In this document: positions 8,839 to 17,904 of the stretch, in pieces
How positions within the stretch are numbered: position 1 is the stretch's first letter
Layout: every line of letters starts with the position of its first letter
Origin: Coleofasciculus sp. FACHB-T130
Lineage (GTDB): Bacteria; Cyanobacteriota; Cyanobacteriia; Cyanobacteriales; FACHB-T130
Length of the DNA: 64,000 nucleotides
Assembly (NCBI RefSeq): GCF_014695375.1
Contig: NZ_JACJOG010000012.1
Coordinates: 51,661 to 115,660 of the forward strand
Direction of reading: 5' to 3'
The notes under the pieces: model-generated
Seen by the model: the letters and a program-made list of their open reading frames with translations, nothing else
Databases searched by the model: none
Told to the model about the DNA's origin: nothing
Translations under genes and position numbers: made by a program

Positions 8839-9205
8839 TCGAAACTTGCTAAAGCCTTGAACAGTAGCTTCTCTTTGCCGCCCTTAAAAAAGCAAAAAAC
8901 TACTGTGTCTATACAGTGAACCTGCCAGTCTCGTTTTACTCCCCGTTAGCCGCTGCGCTAATGCTCTGCTATGGCGCAGCGTGGATTGGGGAATTGAATT
9001 ATTCGTTAATATACTGCCTCACAACTCGAACGGTATTAAATGGATAGGTTTAGGAAAACAATTATTTCCTAAAAGAAGTATTGATTAGAGCCTTGCTTTT
9101 TAAGAAGCGAAGTTTCAACCCTTACTAGAGGTAAGAGCCGAAACCCATAAGGCTAATGAAGCAACAACTCTATTAGATACATTGCCTAAAAATCAGTGGA
9201 TAATT
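8839..9205. other. Intergenic DNA after the first GH13 gene
   Basis: This 367-bp stretch shows no coding potential I trust. It contains an imperfect inverted repeat around 8948-8985 (GCCGCTGCGC...GCGCAGCG) that could terminate the GH13 transcript, but no clear T-run follows. Confidence 0.35.
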
Positions 9206-9439
9206 TTAAGCACTTTTCAGTTGCTGGCTCTGCGTACTGGGTGCTAAAGCCCAACCTTCGCATCTTAATTTTTGGTAGGTTGCCCAACCCTTAGAACCGC
9301 CTGGAACTGGATAGTCTGGTACAGCATATTCGGGAAAAGCCGTATAAGGTCGCCACGGTTGATTGGGTGCAGTTCGTAAATGCAACAACTTTTCTCCACT
9401 GACTCCCATCGCTGGCAACCAACACATTTGTTTCAACAT
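9206..9439 (-). CDS. Small protein of unknown function (77 aa) with strong ribosome binding site
   Basis: I do not recognise this family. The 77 residues are rich in Pro, Trp and Tyr, with VPDYPVPGGSKGWATYQKL near positions 41-60 and two cysteines (6 and 59). There is no clear membrane segment, and it looks like a small structured or complex-bound protein rather than random translation. The ATG at 9437-9439 has AAGGAG seven bases upstream, one of the best Shine-Dalgarno sequences in the window. The 31-codon membrane ORF starts just upstream on the same strand (63 bp gap), so the two probably form an operon opposite the two GH13 genes. Confidence 0.6.
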   Translation of the reverse strand: MLKQMCWLPAMGVSGEKLLHLRTAPNQPWRPYTAFPEYAVPDYPVPGGSKGWATYQKLRCEGWALAPSTQSQQLKSA

Positions 9440-9502
9440 TTGAAACTCCTTAATTCAACTTAGAAATAATTGATTAATCAGACAATCTCTTTCTAGGAAA
9501 AA

Positions 9503-9598
9503 CTAGATAGTAACTGCTGCAAAGCAGTAAGCAAGCATGATAAATGCAAGACCGAGACTAAGAGTAGAAAGTAGGGGAATCCATTGTAATGTACTCAT
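9503..9598 (-). CDS. 31-residue single-span membrane micro-protein
   Basis: The ATG at 9596-9598 is preceded by AAAGGAG, with six bases between. It opens a 31-codon frame ending in TAG at 9503-9505. The product starts MSTLQWIPLLSTLSLGLAFI and is almost wholly hydrophobic, enough for one membrane helix with short ends. In size it resembles the tiny subunits of photosynthetic complexes (Pet, Psb, Psa), but I cannot match it to PetG, PetL, PetM, PetN, PsaM or PsbM. The strong ribosome binding site, the sensible membrane profile and the closely following 77-codon gene argue that it is real. It is divergent from the second GH13 gene. Confidence 0.6.
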   Translation of the reverse strand: MSTLQWIPLLSTLSLGLAFIMLAYCFAAVTI

Positions 9599-9929
9599 CT
9601 TCAGCTCCTTTGAGCTGTTATTTATGACCCGATCTTCCCTATTCATCCCTGAATTGACATCTCTCGCTAGCCTTATTTGCAGTCTTTTTAAACCTATCTC
9701 TTAAAGTTTAGAAAATAGTTTTTGTCTACTTCTCCAGATATAAAAATCCGGAAGTTAGTTAATTTTGTTTTTGAAGATACAAACTTGATTAATGTTCTGC
9801 TATTTCTCAAGATAGATAATTCAGTATAATTCATTACTAAACTTTAAAATTATAAATGCAGGCTTTAAAAATGTTTGCAAAGAACCATTGGTCAACTAAG
9901 TAAGCGAATCTACTTCATTAAAAGCTTTT
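9599..9929. promoter_or_regulatory. Divergent promoter region between the micro-ORF operon and GH13 copy 2
   Basis: These 331 bp are AT-rich. A perfect TATAAT (9825-9830) lies about 100 bp before the GH13 start, with no good -35 box at the usual distance. Two 11-base sites, TTAAAGTTTAG (9701-9711) and its exact reverse complement (9837-9847), flank the centre in inverted orientation. They may be operators for one regulator acting on both transcripts. Confidence 0.4.
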
Positions 9930-11597
9930 ATGGCAGCAGTCGAATTCAATTTATTTGCTCCTCGCAACCAAGGAGCGGCGTTAATCGGCTCTTTTTCTAA
10001 CTGGAAAAACATTCCAATGGAAAAAGGTGAGGATGGATATTTCCGAACCCAGGTAGACTTGGAGGATGGCATTTATCAATATAAATTTCGAGTTCAATCG
10101 AAAAGCCCAAAATTTGAACCCGATCAATGGGTGGATGTAATCGACCCATACGCTACAGACGTTGATGAAGCAAGAGGCCACAGTGTCGCACGGGTCAAAG
10201 ATGGGAAGCGAATTGTTGATACTTACGTTTGGCAGCATGACGATACGCTCTTGCCAGACAATCACGAATTAGTCATCTATGAAATGCACGTTGCAGATTT
10301 TTCCGGTGGTGAAGATGACCCACACCAGCGAGGCAAATACCAAGACGCGATCGCTAAGTTAGATCATTTGAGCGAACTCGGAATTAATGCCATCGAATTG
10401 ATGCCAGTAAATGAGTATCCCGGTGATTACAATTGGGGCTATACAGTCCGCCACTACTTCACTACAGAATCCAGTTACGGCTCCACAGAAGATTTGAAGC
10501 GGTTTATTGACGAGTGTCATGGTCGAGGCATTCGCGTTTTCATGGATGGGATTTATAACCACACAGATGAAGAATGCCCGTTAATGCTGATTGACCGGAA
10601 TTACTGGTACTACGAGCATATGCATTATCCAGAAGACCCGGGTAATTACTGGGGACCAGAATTTAACTACGACAACTACGACGAAAAGTTGGATGTTAAG
10701 CCTGCTTGGAAATACGTCGGAGATGTGGTGCGTTTCTGGGTTCAGGAATATCACGTTGATGGGATTCGCTTTGATGCCGTGCGCCAATTGGCAAATTATG
10801 AATTTTTGGATTGGCTTGCGAAGCAAGCCAAGAAAAATACTGCTCTTAAGCCGTTCTACAACATTGCCGAACATATTCCTGATACCAAAACCGTAGTTTA
10901 TCCAGAAGGTCCCCTGGATGGTTGTTGGCATGAAAGTTTTCGCTACTTTGTGCTTCCACATATTTGTGGCGAAATGTTTGAATTAGAAAAACTGAAGGAA
11001 GTTTTAGATCCCAGAAGGCAGGGTTATACGGCTGCTACGAATGTAGTGAATTATTTGGCAACTCACGACCGCCAACGTTTGATGAGAGAATTAGGCGATC
11101 GCGGGATTTTTGACAAAGCCGCATTTGGCAGAGCGAAGTTAGGAGCTGTTTTGTTAATGACGGCGGTAGGTGTGCCAATGCTCTGGATGGGAGAAGAGTT
11201 TGGAGAATACCAGCGCAAAAGTGAAAACGTGACTCAGCCAAAGAAAATTGCTTGGCCTTTGTTGTCACAAGACTTAAATCAAGATTTGTTTGAGTATTAC
11301 AAAAAGTTAACCGCTCTCCGGAAAGAAAATCCAGCTCTTTCTAGCGATAACATTGAGTTTTTTCACGAAAATCCAGAGGCAAAAGTTTTGGCGTACTACC
11401 GTTGGAACAAACCCGGTTCCCGTGTGGTTGTTGTGGCGAATTTCTCAGATAAGTCTCTGTCAGGGTATCGCATTCCTAACTTCCCATCCTCTGGGACGTG
11501 GCAGGATTGGATGAATAACTCCCGCATCGAAGCTGGAGAGGATGGCTCTCTAGTTGACTTGCCAGAGTACGAAGCGAAGGTGTTTGTCTGTCAGTAA
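9930..11597 (+). CDS. CBM48-GH13 alpha-glucan-active enzyme, copy 2
   Basis: This 555-residue paralog of the gene at 7186-8838 has the same order: CBM48-like module (1-95), GH13 barrel (115-455), C-terminal beta domain. The catalytic residues are D282 (GIRFDAV), E314 (NIAEH) and D380. Before the last one, the usual Asn-His-Asp is Thr-His-Asp, a change from copy 1 in a conserved region that lines the active site. The two proteins are alike over their whole length, so they arose by duplication. The start ATG follows an AT-rich leader without a strong ribosome binding site. Substrate or linkage preference may differ from copy 1. A 16-bp hairpin follows the stop. Confidence 0.88.
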   Translation: MAAVEFNLFAPRNQGAALIGSFSNWKNIPMEKGEDGYFRTQVDLEDGIYQYKFRVQSKSPKFEPDQWVDVIDPYATDVDEARGHSVARVKDGKRIVDTYVWQHDDTLLPDNHELVIYEMHVADFSGGEDDPHQRGKYQDAIAKLDHLSELGINAIELMPVNEYPGDYNWGYTVRHYFTTESSYGSTEDLKRFIDECHGRGIRVFMDGIYNHTDEECPLMLIDRNYWYYEHMHYPEDPGNYWGPEFNYDNYDEKLDVKPAWKYVGDVVRFWVQEYHVDGIRFDAVRQLANYEFLDWLAKQAKKNTALKPFYNIAEHIPDTKTVVYPEGPLDGCWHESFRYFVLPHICGEMFELEKLKEVLDPRRQGYTAATNVVNYLATHDRQRLMRELGDRGIFDKAAFGRAKLGAVLLMTAVGVPMLWMGEEFGEYQRKSENVTQPKKIAWPLLSQDLNQDLFEYYKKLTALRKENPALSSDNIEFFHENPEAKVLAYYRWNKPGSRVVVVANFSDKSLSGYRIPNFPSSGTWQDWMNNSRIEAGEDGSLVDLPEYEAKVFVCQ

Positions 11598-11628
11598 CCG
11601 AATCTATTGCTTGGAAGAATCTTTCAAC

Positions 11629-11664
11629 TCAAGGAGGGACAATTGATAAATTGTCCCTCCTTGA
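11629..11664 (+). terminator. Perfect hairpin after GH13 copy 2
   Basis: Arms of 16 bases (11629-11644 and 11649-11664) pair perfectly around a GATA loop, 32 bp after the GH13 stop codon. There is no T-run downstream, so it may act as an mRNA-stabilising or weak terminator structure. Confidence 0.6.
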
Positions 11665-11792
11665 CGTATGGCGTCTCTACAACTCTTATGCCGTGATATC
11701 CTGATTTTTGCAAGCTACTTCCCCACGGTGTGCAAACTTTGGGGTTGGAGTTTTTTAGTCCACAATCTCACGTTGATAGCAGCATATCTGCA

Positions 11793-12362
11793 ATGTTCTC
11801 ATCCCAACCCCCTGAAGAGAATGGGTCTTCCGTCCAAACCGTCTCGTTGACGGATGAATCCGGGCGATCGCTTAGTTGTTACATTGAGCATTCCATAGAA
11901 GTAGATGGTGAAGAATACGTCATCCTCCTGCCGGTAGATTCACCTGTAGAAATTGTGGCGTGGGACGAGGAGAAGGAGGAGGAAGAAGCCACCTTAGTCG
12001 AAGACGACGCCGAAATTGACGAAGTTTTTCCCACGGCTCAAGCAGTCCTGGCAGAGCGGAATCTCGCCTTAAAGCGAACCGCATTTGCTCTGACTGTTGC
12101 CGGTGAACTGCCTGCGGTTGAAGAGGAAGAAATCCTCACCCTGGAAATCGAAGATGACGATACTCAGCTCGAACCAGAGGAATTTCAGTTTCTAGCCAGC
12201 TTTTATCACAAAGAACAAGAATACACAATATACACGCCTCTCGATCCGCTGCTATTGTTTGCGCGGATTAATAGTGCGGGTGAACCAGTGCTACTTTCCC
12301 CTGAGGAATTTAAAAAAGTGCAACCGCTGCTGGAAGATCAGCTATTTGATGAAATGGAATAG
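11793..12362 (+). CDS. DUF3727 / DUF1292-like cytoplasmic protein
   Basis: The protein is about 189 residues from the ATG at 11793; the frame is open further upstream to a GTG at 11730. The N-terminal part has the DUF1292-like pattern (LTDESGRSLSCYIEHSIEVDG then YVILLPVDSPVEI). The C-terminal part matches the cyanobacterial/plastid DUF3727 module, ending in ARINSAGEPVLLSPEEF. It is strongly acidic and has no signal or membrane segment. In plants a related domain occurs in chloroplast proteins, but no defined function is known to me. It lies directly upstream of mltG on the same strand, an arrangement I believe recurs in cyanobacteria. Confidence 0.8.
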   Translation: MFSSQPPEENGSSVQTVSLTDESGRSLSCYIEHSIEVDGEEYVILLPVDSPVEIVAWDEEKEEEEATLVEDDAEIDEVFPTAQAVLAERNLALKRTAFALTVAGELPAVEEEEILTLEIEDDDTQLEPEEFQFLASFYHKEQEYTIYTPLDPLLLFARINSAGEPVLLSPEEFKKVQPLLEDQLFDEME

Positions 12363-12365
12363 GTA

Positions 12366-12443
12366 AAGAATTAAAAATTAGAAATTGAAAATTAAATATG
12401 AAGAATTTTCTTTTTTTAATTTTTAATTTTGCCTTCTTAATTC
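12366..12443. repeat. AT-rich inverted repeat at a gene border
   Basis: The spacer between the DUF3727 gene and mltG consists of ATTAAAAATTA-type motifs on the left and their complement (TTTTTAATTTTTAATTTT) on the right. Similar motifs border other genes at 48959-49020, 49981-49996 and 52373-52420, so this looks like a dispersed low-complexity border repeat that can form a hairpin. Confidence 0.5.
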
Positions 12444-12472
12444 CATGACAGCGGTTGTTACCCGCAATCAAA

Positions 12473-13558
12473 ATGAAAGCAATCCAACGCATCTCCAAAT
12501 GGACGTTTTATCTCGCCTTAATCCCAGCAACGCTCGGACTCTGTGCATGGCAGGGTTGGGCGTGGTGGAGCTGGGCGAGTGCGCCCCCCGTTGCCGAAAC
12601 TCAACCGTCAGCGAATGCTGGAAAAGATACATCAGTGCTAATCCGGATTCCTCAAGGAACCTCGGCGCAGCAGATAGGGCGCGATCTAGAAGCAGCAGGG
12701 TTGATTCGCTCCGCTGATGCTTGGAAGCTATGGACGTTTTGGTTGGACTTGCAAAAGCGACCGGGTGGGTTTAAAGCTGGGACTTACCAGTTGTCACCCA
12801 CCCAGCCGCTGCCAGCGATCGCTGATAAAATTTGGACGGGCGATGTCGTGCAGCTTTCCTTCACAATCCCTGAAGGATGGTCGCTTCAGCAAATGGCGGC
12901 TTACTTTGAATCTCAGGGATTTTTCAAAAGCGAAGAATTTCTCACTGCCGCAACTCAGATTCCCAAAGACCAGTATCCTTGGCTACCTGCGGATTTGCCT
13001 TATTTAGAAGGTTTTTTGTACCCGGATACCTACAAGCTAAATAGCGATCGCATCACCCCCCAAGCCATCATCAAACAAATGCTAGATCGCTTTGAACAGG
13101 TGGCACTCCCCATCTATCAACAAGCGCCAAACAAAACCCAGATACCTCTTCTTCAATGGGTGACATTGGCTAGTATTGTCGAAAAAGAGGCAGTGATTCC
13201 GGTCGAACGCCCTCAGATTGCTGGTGTGTTTACACAACGCCTTCAGAAAGGGATGAGACTGGAATCCGATCCAACAGTTGAGTATGGACTCGGTATTCGG
13301 CAAACAGCGGATCAGCCCTTAACTTTGGCTCAGGTGAGGACAGCCTCCCCCTACAATACTTATCTCAACGCAGGATTGCCCCCAACTCCCATCGCCAGCC
13401 CTGGCTTAGGAAGTCTCAAAGCCACTCTCAATCCTGAAAAAACAGACTACCTCTTTTTTGTGGCTCGCTACGATGGCACCCATGTGTTTAGTCGGACGCT
13501 ACAAGAACACCAAGCCGCTACAAACGCGATTCGCCAACAACGGCAACAAAGCCGCTAA
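12473..13558 (+). CDS. mltG: Endolytic murein transglycosylase MltG
   Basis: MltG cuts nascent glycan strands at the inner membrane and is thought to release or terminate them. The 361-residue protein has an N-terminal membrane helix (about residues 8-30), a LysM-like segment (RIPQGTSAQQIGRDLEAAGLI) and the YceG catalytic domain. The catalytic glutamate is E237 in ASIVEKEA; downstream landmarks are GMRLESDPTVEYGLG, SPYNTYLNAGLPPTPI and SPGLGSLKA. The ATG at 12473 puts the membrane helix close to the N-terminus. An in-frame TTG at 12455 is less likely. The YqeG phosphatase gene follows on the same strand, as in many cyanobacteria and Firmicutes. Confidence 0.93.
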   Translation: MKAIQRISKWTFYLALIPATLGLCAWQGWAWWSWASAPPVAETQPSANAGKDTSVLIRIPQGTSAQQIGRDLEAAGLIRSADAWKLWTFWLDLQKRPGGFKAGTYQLSPTQPLPAIADKIWTGDVVQLSFTIPEGWSLQQMAAYFESQGFFKSEEFLTAATQIPKDQYPWLPADLPYLEGFLYPDTYKLNSDRITPQAIIKQMLDRFEQVALPIYQQAPNKTQIPLLQWVTLASIVEKEAVIPVERPQIAGVFTQRLQKGMRLESDPTVEYGLGIRQTADQPLTLAQVRTASPYNTYLNAGLPPTPIASPGLGSLKATLNPEKTDYLFFVARYDGTHVFSRTLQEHQAATNAIRQQRQQSR

Positions 13559-13725
13559 CAACAGTACCTAGATTGGTCTAGTCGCCAAGCTGCCAATAAG
13601 TCTAATTAAGATCGGGGAAGTTGGACTTGCAACTACTAGCAATCCCATTGATAACTTTGCCGGGTTGAAAAAGCTCTTACCTGGGAGTTCTCCTAACAAC
13701 TCACACTTACAATTAAAAACTGCTT

Positions 13726-14274
13726 ATGTCCTGGGTAACACGGTTACAGCCTGACTTAATTCTGGGCAGACCTATTGTGAGTCTGACCCCCGATCTTCTC
13801 CAGCAATATCATCTCAAAGGTTTAGTCTTGGATGTCGATGACACGCTGGTACCCCTAAAAGCAGCCGAGGCGTCTGAAGAACTCGTGGAATGGGTGAAGG
13901 AAATTAGACAGGTGGCGACGCTATGGCTGGTGAGTAATAACTTGAGCGAAAACCGAATTAGTGGCATCGCTCGCTCATTAAATTTGCCTTACATTACCAG
14001 CGCTGCTAAGCCATCGCGGCGCAAGCTGCGGCAGGCTGTCACCGCGATGAACCTTCCTGTCGAACAAGTAGGAATGGTGGGCGATCGCTTATTTACAGAC
14101 GTTTTAGCAGGCAACCGACTCGGTATGTTTACCATTCTCGTCGAGCCGATGCTTGACCCAGCGCCTGCCGTGCGCTCTTATCCAGTCCGTACCTTTGAGG
14201 TCTGGGTGTCCCAAGCCTTGGGCGTCTCGCTCACCGCAAAGCAACAAAACTTAAAAAATCCAGACAAATCCTGA
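13726..14274 (+). CDS. YqeG family HAD IIIA-type phosphatase
   Basis: The 182-residue protein is a haloacid-dehalogenase superfamily phosphatase. Motif I is LDVDDTLVP with the nucleophile D36 and acid/base D38, motif II is WLVSNN, the motif III lysine lies in the AAKPSRRKL segment, and motif IV is MVGDRLFTDV. Members of this family are often annotated as YqeG; plant and algal relatives include a mitochondrial phosphatidylglycerophosphate phosphatase. A PGP phosphatase role is possible but not shown by the sequence. The neighbouring mltG and proB genes share its strand. Confidence 0.86.
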   Translation: MSWVTRLQPDLILGRPIVSLTPDLLQQYHLKGLVLDVDDTLVPLKAAEASEELVEWVKEIRQVATLWLVSNNLSENRISGIARSLNLPYITSAAKPSRRKLRQAVTAMNLPVEQVGMVGDRLFTDVLAGNRLGMFTILVEPMLDPAPAVRSYPVRTFEVWVSQALGVSLTAKQQNLKNPDKS

Positions 14275-14579
14275 AAAACCAAAATATAAAGAAATAATTA
14301 TGAGATTCTCGATTGTCAAAAATCCCTGGCATTATACATATGGTTCAAATGGGGTCAGCCAATATAAAGACCCTAAACATTAATCCCCGTGAATACCTGT
14401 GTAAAGCGTCAGTTCCCCGATGGAGGAGCTGGCGTTTTACAATTTGGAATGGGAAATCGGCTGAAGCTAATCACTCATTGCCAATTCCCAGTCTCCAGAC
14501 GCGATAAATCGCATCTGATTTATCGCGTCTGGACAATCTGCTCCCCCTCCCCTCTACTCCCCTGCGCCCCCTCTCTTTT
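14275..14579. other. Spacer between the YqeG gene and proB, with a perfect hairpin
   Basis: I see no gene in these 305 bp. The main feature is a perfect 16-bp hairpin at 14495-14532, about 50 bp before proB. The rest is unremarkable, and the C-rich stretch just before the proB GTG has no Shine-Dalgarno sequence. Confidence 0.5.
14495..14532 (+). promoter_or_regulatory. Perfect 16-bp hairpin upstream of proB
   Basis: Arms 14495-14510 and 14517-14532 pair perfectly around a 6-base loop (GCATCT). No T-run follows, and the structure sits 47 bp before the proB start in a leader without a ribosome binding site. It could terminate the upstream transcript, protect an mRNA end or be a dispersed palindromic repeat; I cannot tell which. 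Confidence 0.45.
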
Positions 14580-15689
14580 GTGAGTCAAACCCTTGTCATC
14601 AAAATTGGTACTTCCAGCCTGACATCGCCTGAAACAGGTCATCTGGCTCTTTCCACCATCGCTGCCTTAGTAGAAACCCTCACAGATTTACGGCGGCAAG
14701 GTTATAAAGTGGTGCTAGTTTCTTCGGGTGCTGTCGGAGTGGGTTGCGCCCGCTTGGGACTCGTGCAACGTCCGCGCACCCTAGCACTCAAACAAGCAGT
14801 GGCAGCAGTCGGTCAGGGACGCCTGATGCGTGTATACGATGACTTTTTTACAACCTTAGAACAACCCATTGCCCAGGTTCTCCTGACTCGCAGTAGCTTC
14901 AAAGAACGCTCAGCTTATATCAACGCCTCCAACACCTTCCGCGAACTGTTGCGGTTGGGCGTCATCCCCGTGGTGAATGAAAATGACACCGTAGCCGTAG
15001 AGGAACTGAAATTTGGGGATAATGATACGCTTTCAGCCCTAGTTGCCAGCTTGATAGAGGCAGATTGGCTATTTTTAATGACCGATGTAGACCGACTGTA
15101 CTCCGCCGATCCGCGTCAAGTTCCGGATGCTCAGCCGATCGCTCTAGTGAACCACATTGATGAGCTGGAAGAATTACAAGTGCAAACAGGCGATCGCGGC
15201 TCTCAATGGGGCACAGGTGGCATGGTTACAAAAATTACTGCCGCCCGCATCGCTACCAGCGCCGGAGTTCGGACAGTCATCACCGAAGGGCGATTTCCCC
15301 GCAACATCCAAAAAATCTTGCAAGGAGAACCCCTCGGCACTCAGTTTGAACCCCGCGACACGATGGGCAATGCCCGTAAGCGCTGGATTGCCCACGGGTT
15401 GATTCCCGCTGGGAAGCTATATCTGGATAAGGGAGCGATCGCGGCAATTAGTCAGGCAGGAAAATCCCTCTTAGCTGCTGGGATTACCCTAGTCGAGGGA
15501 GACTTCCAGGCGTCAGACGCTGTACAGTTATGCGACCCTCAAGGACGGGAAATAGCTAGAGGGCTGGTGAACTACAGCAGCGACGAGCTACAGCAAATTA
15601 GTGGACGCCGTTCCGAAGAAATTCCTGCCATTTTAGGCTACGCCGGTGCAGAAACCGTCGTCCATCGAGATAATCTTGTCATTAGTTAG
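14580..15689 (+). CDS. proB: Glutamate 5-kinase ProB
   Basis: ProB phosphorylates glutamate, the first step of proline synthesis. The 369-residue protein has the amino acid kinase domain (about 1-255; [10 protein letters not shown] at 5-14, VSSGAVGVG near 49, [11 protein letters not shown] near 138, GTGGM near 213) and a C-terminal PUA domain (about 275-367). The length fits the two-domain type. The start is a GTG at 14580; no good Shine-Dalgarno sequence precedes it, but the protein begins exactly at the conserved N-terminus. proC is also in the window, about 38 kb away, and proA is not seen. Confidence 0.95.
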   Translation: MSQTLVIKIGTSSLTSPETGHLALSTIAALVETLTDLRRQGYKVVLVSSGAVGVGCARLGLVQRPRTLALKQAVAAVGQGRLMRVYDDFFTTLEQPIAQVLLTRSSFKERSAYINASNTFRELLRLGVIPVVNENDTVAVEELKFGDNDTLSALVASLIEADWLFLMTDVDRLYSADPRQVPDAQPIALVNHIDELEELQVQTGDRGSQWGTGGMVTKITAARIATSAGVRTVITEGRFPRNIQKILQGEPLGTQFEPRDTMGNARKRWIAHGLIPAGKLYLDKGAIAAISQAGKSLLAAGITLVEGDFQASDAVQLCDPQGREIARGLVNYSSDELQQISGRRSEEIPAILGYAGAETVVHRDNLVIS

Positions 15690-15733
15690 TCAGCAGTCAG
15701 TTGTTTTTTCTGCCAATAACTAATAACAAATGA

Positions 15734-16828
15734 CTAATTACGACTAATTGCTTCAGGCGGAGCAATATCAGGCCCAACCGCCACTCCTTTCTGACCCGCC
15801 TTTAAACCGGGTTTCGCAGCAGGTTTCACAGGACGATGCGACTCAGAAGCAGATGAGTTGTTAGGAACATCCGGTGGAGAATCAGCAGACGCTGATGATT
15901 GTGAATGGTTTGACATCAACGCGAGTCCCCCCACTGCCCCTGCCACTAGCGCAGCATAACCCACGTATAAATGAACTGTATTGAGCTGAAATCCAAACCC
16001 AGGCACTGATTTCGGTCGGTACCAAGAAGGCAGTACAGATTTTGCAGGATCGGGCGCGGGTAAGGAAGCAGCCATTGCAGCACCATCTAACCCCAAGGCG
16101 ACCCCCATCCGGCGAATAAAACCTCGGACATAGATATCCTCAGGCAAATGCTCGAAGCAACCGACTTCCAAAGCCTGAATGTGATGAAGCGGCACGAGTG
16201 TTTGATTGTGAAGTTGCCGCAGAGTCATTGACTGTGCATGACGTGCTTGCCCTAATTGCTGACCAATTTGACGCAGGCACTCTTGCCGTTGCTCATCTGC
16301 GATTTGCGCTGCCAGTTCCGCCTTAGAGAGCTTTTTGAGTGGTTTGGGAAAAACCGGATCTGGGCTGGTTGGGAGAGGCAGTGGCGTAATGTCTACTAAA
16401 TCGGCAGGTGAGGCATTCATACTGCGTCCTTGGTCATTCGTTAAAGTTAAGTCATTCGTCGTTGATTCTGGGTGATTAACGGATGACTGTTCGCTATGGA
16501 CTGATGACTCTTGAGGCTGAGTGCTGGCTTGCGGCTCTTGTTGATTGTTACCAATTTCTGGAGATGTGACTGGGACAACCTTATAAGTTTTCGCAAACTG
16601 CTGGAACGCTAGCCGGATGGCTTCTCTCCCTACTGCCTTAACCATAATCTGGGCACTCCCAGCAGCTTCTCCCAAGATTGTCTGTAACCCAGCCAAGGCA
16701 CGATTGTAGACTTCGCTGCTATGGAGTTCAGATTCTATCCGGCTAAGGATAGACCGTAATACTTCCTGAGAAATTTCAATGGTTGGGCTTTCGGTAATAC
16801 CGCTACCATATGCCGATTGTAATGCCAT
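15734..16828 (-). CDS. RodZ-like helix-turn-helix membrane protein
   Basis: From the ATG at 16828 the protein has 364 residues; the frame stays open 30 codons further upstream. A variable N-terminal half (residues 1-175) with a Ser/Gln/Glu-rich linker precedes an HTH_25-type helix-turn-helix (about 190-265; LGQARHAQSMTLRQLHNQT, LPEDIYVRGFIRRMGVALGLD). A single membrane helix follows (about 290-315), then a Ser/Pro/Lys-rich tail. This is the RodZ topology, but the long N-terminal extension differs from E. coli RodZ and the periplasmic domain is short. It is convergent with proB. A role in cell shape is inference from the domain. Confidence 0.75.
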   Translation of the reverse strand: MALQSAYGSGITESPTIEISQEVLRSILSRIESELHSSEVYNRALAGLQTILGEAAGSAQIMVKAVGREAIRLAFQQFAKTYKVVPVTSPEIGNNQQEPQASTQPQESSVHSEQSSVNHPESTTNDLTLTNDQGRSMNASPADLVDITPLPLPTSPDPVFPKPLKKLSKAELAAQIADEQRQECLRQIGQQLGQARHAQSMTLRQLHNQTLVPLHHIQALEVGCFEHLPEDIYVRGFIRRMGVALGLDGAAMAASLPAPDPAKSVLPSWYRPKSVPGFGFQLNTVHLYVGYAALVAGAVGGLALMSNHSQSSASADSPPDVPNNSSASESHRPVKPAAKPGLKAGQKGVAVGPDIAPPEAISRN

Positions 16829-17113
16829 GACTTTTCTTGTCGAGCGTGCTTGAGGAAAACCAAACTTATGCGATCGCTCGCGAGCGTGCATTCCTGAGAG
16901 CCTAAAACGGCTCCCCACGACGGTTACAGGGGCTTTTCACCCATAACTGACGGTGAATTTGCAGGCTGTTTGAGCTATCTGAGTAAAGTATTCGGCAAGC
17001 GGGAACTAGATTCCGGATCGAGCAAAAGTCAATTTTCTCTGTTCAGCGGCGTCACTTAGAACCTGAAGTGCGTTTAAACTTAATAAATTAAAATAACAAT
17101 TTTCGCCTTATTT

Positions 17114-17159
17114 AGAATCCAGGGGTCAGACTGAGGATAGATTCTGGCTCCTGGATTCT
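17114..17159. promoter_or_regulatory. Inverted repeat in the gene-free region (structured RNA candidate)
   Basis: AGAATCCAGG (17114-17123) and its exact complement (17150-17159) enclose 26 bases, which themselves include a partial third copy (GATTCTGG). It could be the stem of a non-coding RNA or a binding site; no gene is near enough for it to be a terminator. Confidence 0.3.
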
Positions 17160-17904
17160 GTAGAGACCTTGTGGTGGTCAGTCTCAACTTGGCTCCTGAC
17201 AACTGAATGCAATTTGGCGGTTTAGTGCTGACGGCGGTTTCCTGGCTGGTAATCTTTAACCCAGCAGCGTTCCAAAAGGTGAATTCTGTAACAATACGAG
17301 AAGCGGCGGGGATTGAGCACTAATTTAGTTTTGGAACTAAACAGGGGCTGATTGAGAAACTGCCACAGAGGGAACCGAATCTTGCCGTTTTGGGGAGCCA
17401 TAGTTTGAAAATTCCAGATAGCAGTAGTACAAAACAGGGGCACCGTGCATCTATCTATGGTGACATCTGCTTGGTTAATATTACCTTGCCAAAGATTACT
17501 ACAAATTTGCTTGGGTTAGATTACGGAATCTCCAGAAAGTGTTTTTGCAAACTCTGTACTTCCACGGATGCGCTGTTGAACTGCCCAGTTAGGGTACTCT
17601 GCTACTAGAGCGTAAGCGCTATGTAAGCGCTCTTCTAGAGACCGTGTCAAGATATTTCAAGGAGCAGCTCAACAATTGAATCTTAGGTACTTATACTTAA
17701 TAGATGTAGCGAGATTTTCTACTACTACCAAAGATAGAAAAAATTTATAGGCGAGCAGGCTTAAATAAATTTACAAATCTTAAAATATCAGGGGCACCAA
17801 GGCTAGTAAATTGCGTAAGTTTTAATCTGCAAAGATCGACTACAACCTCAATTAAGTTCACAAGATACAGCAATCCTACTCAAGTTGTGATAGTTCAGGG
17901 CTTG

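Noticed and set aside
17222..17608. Short frames on both strands upstream of the DUF2382 gene
   Set aside because: They lack good starts and recognisable motifs, so they are not listed as genes.
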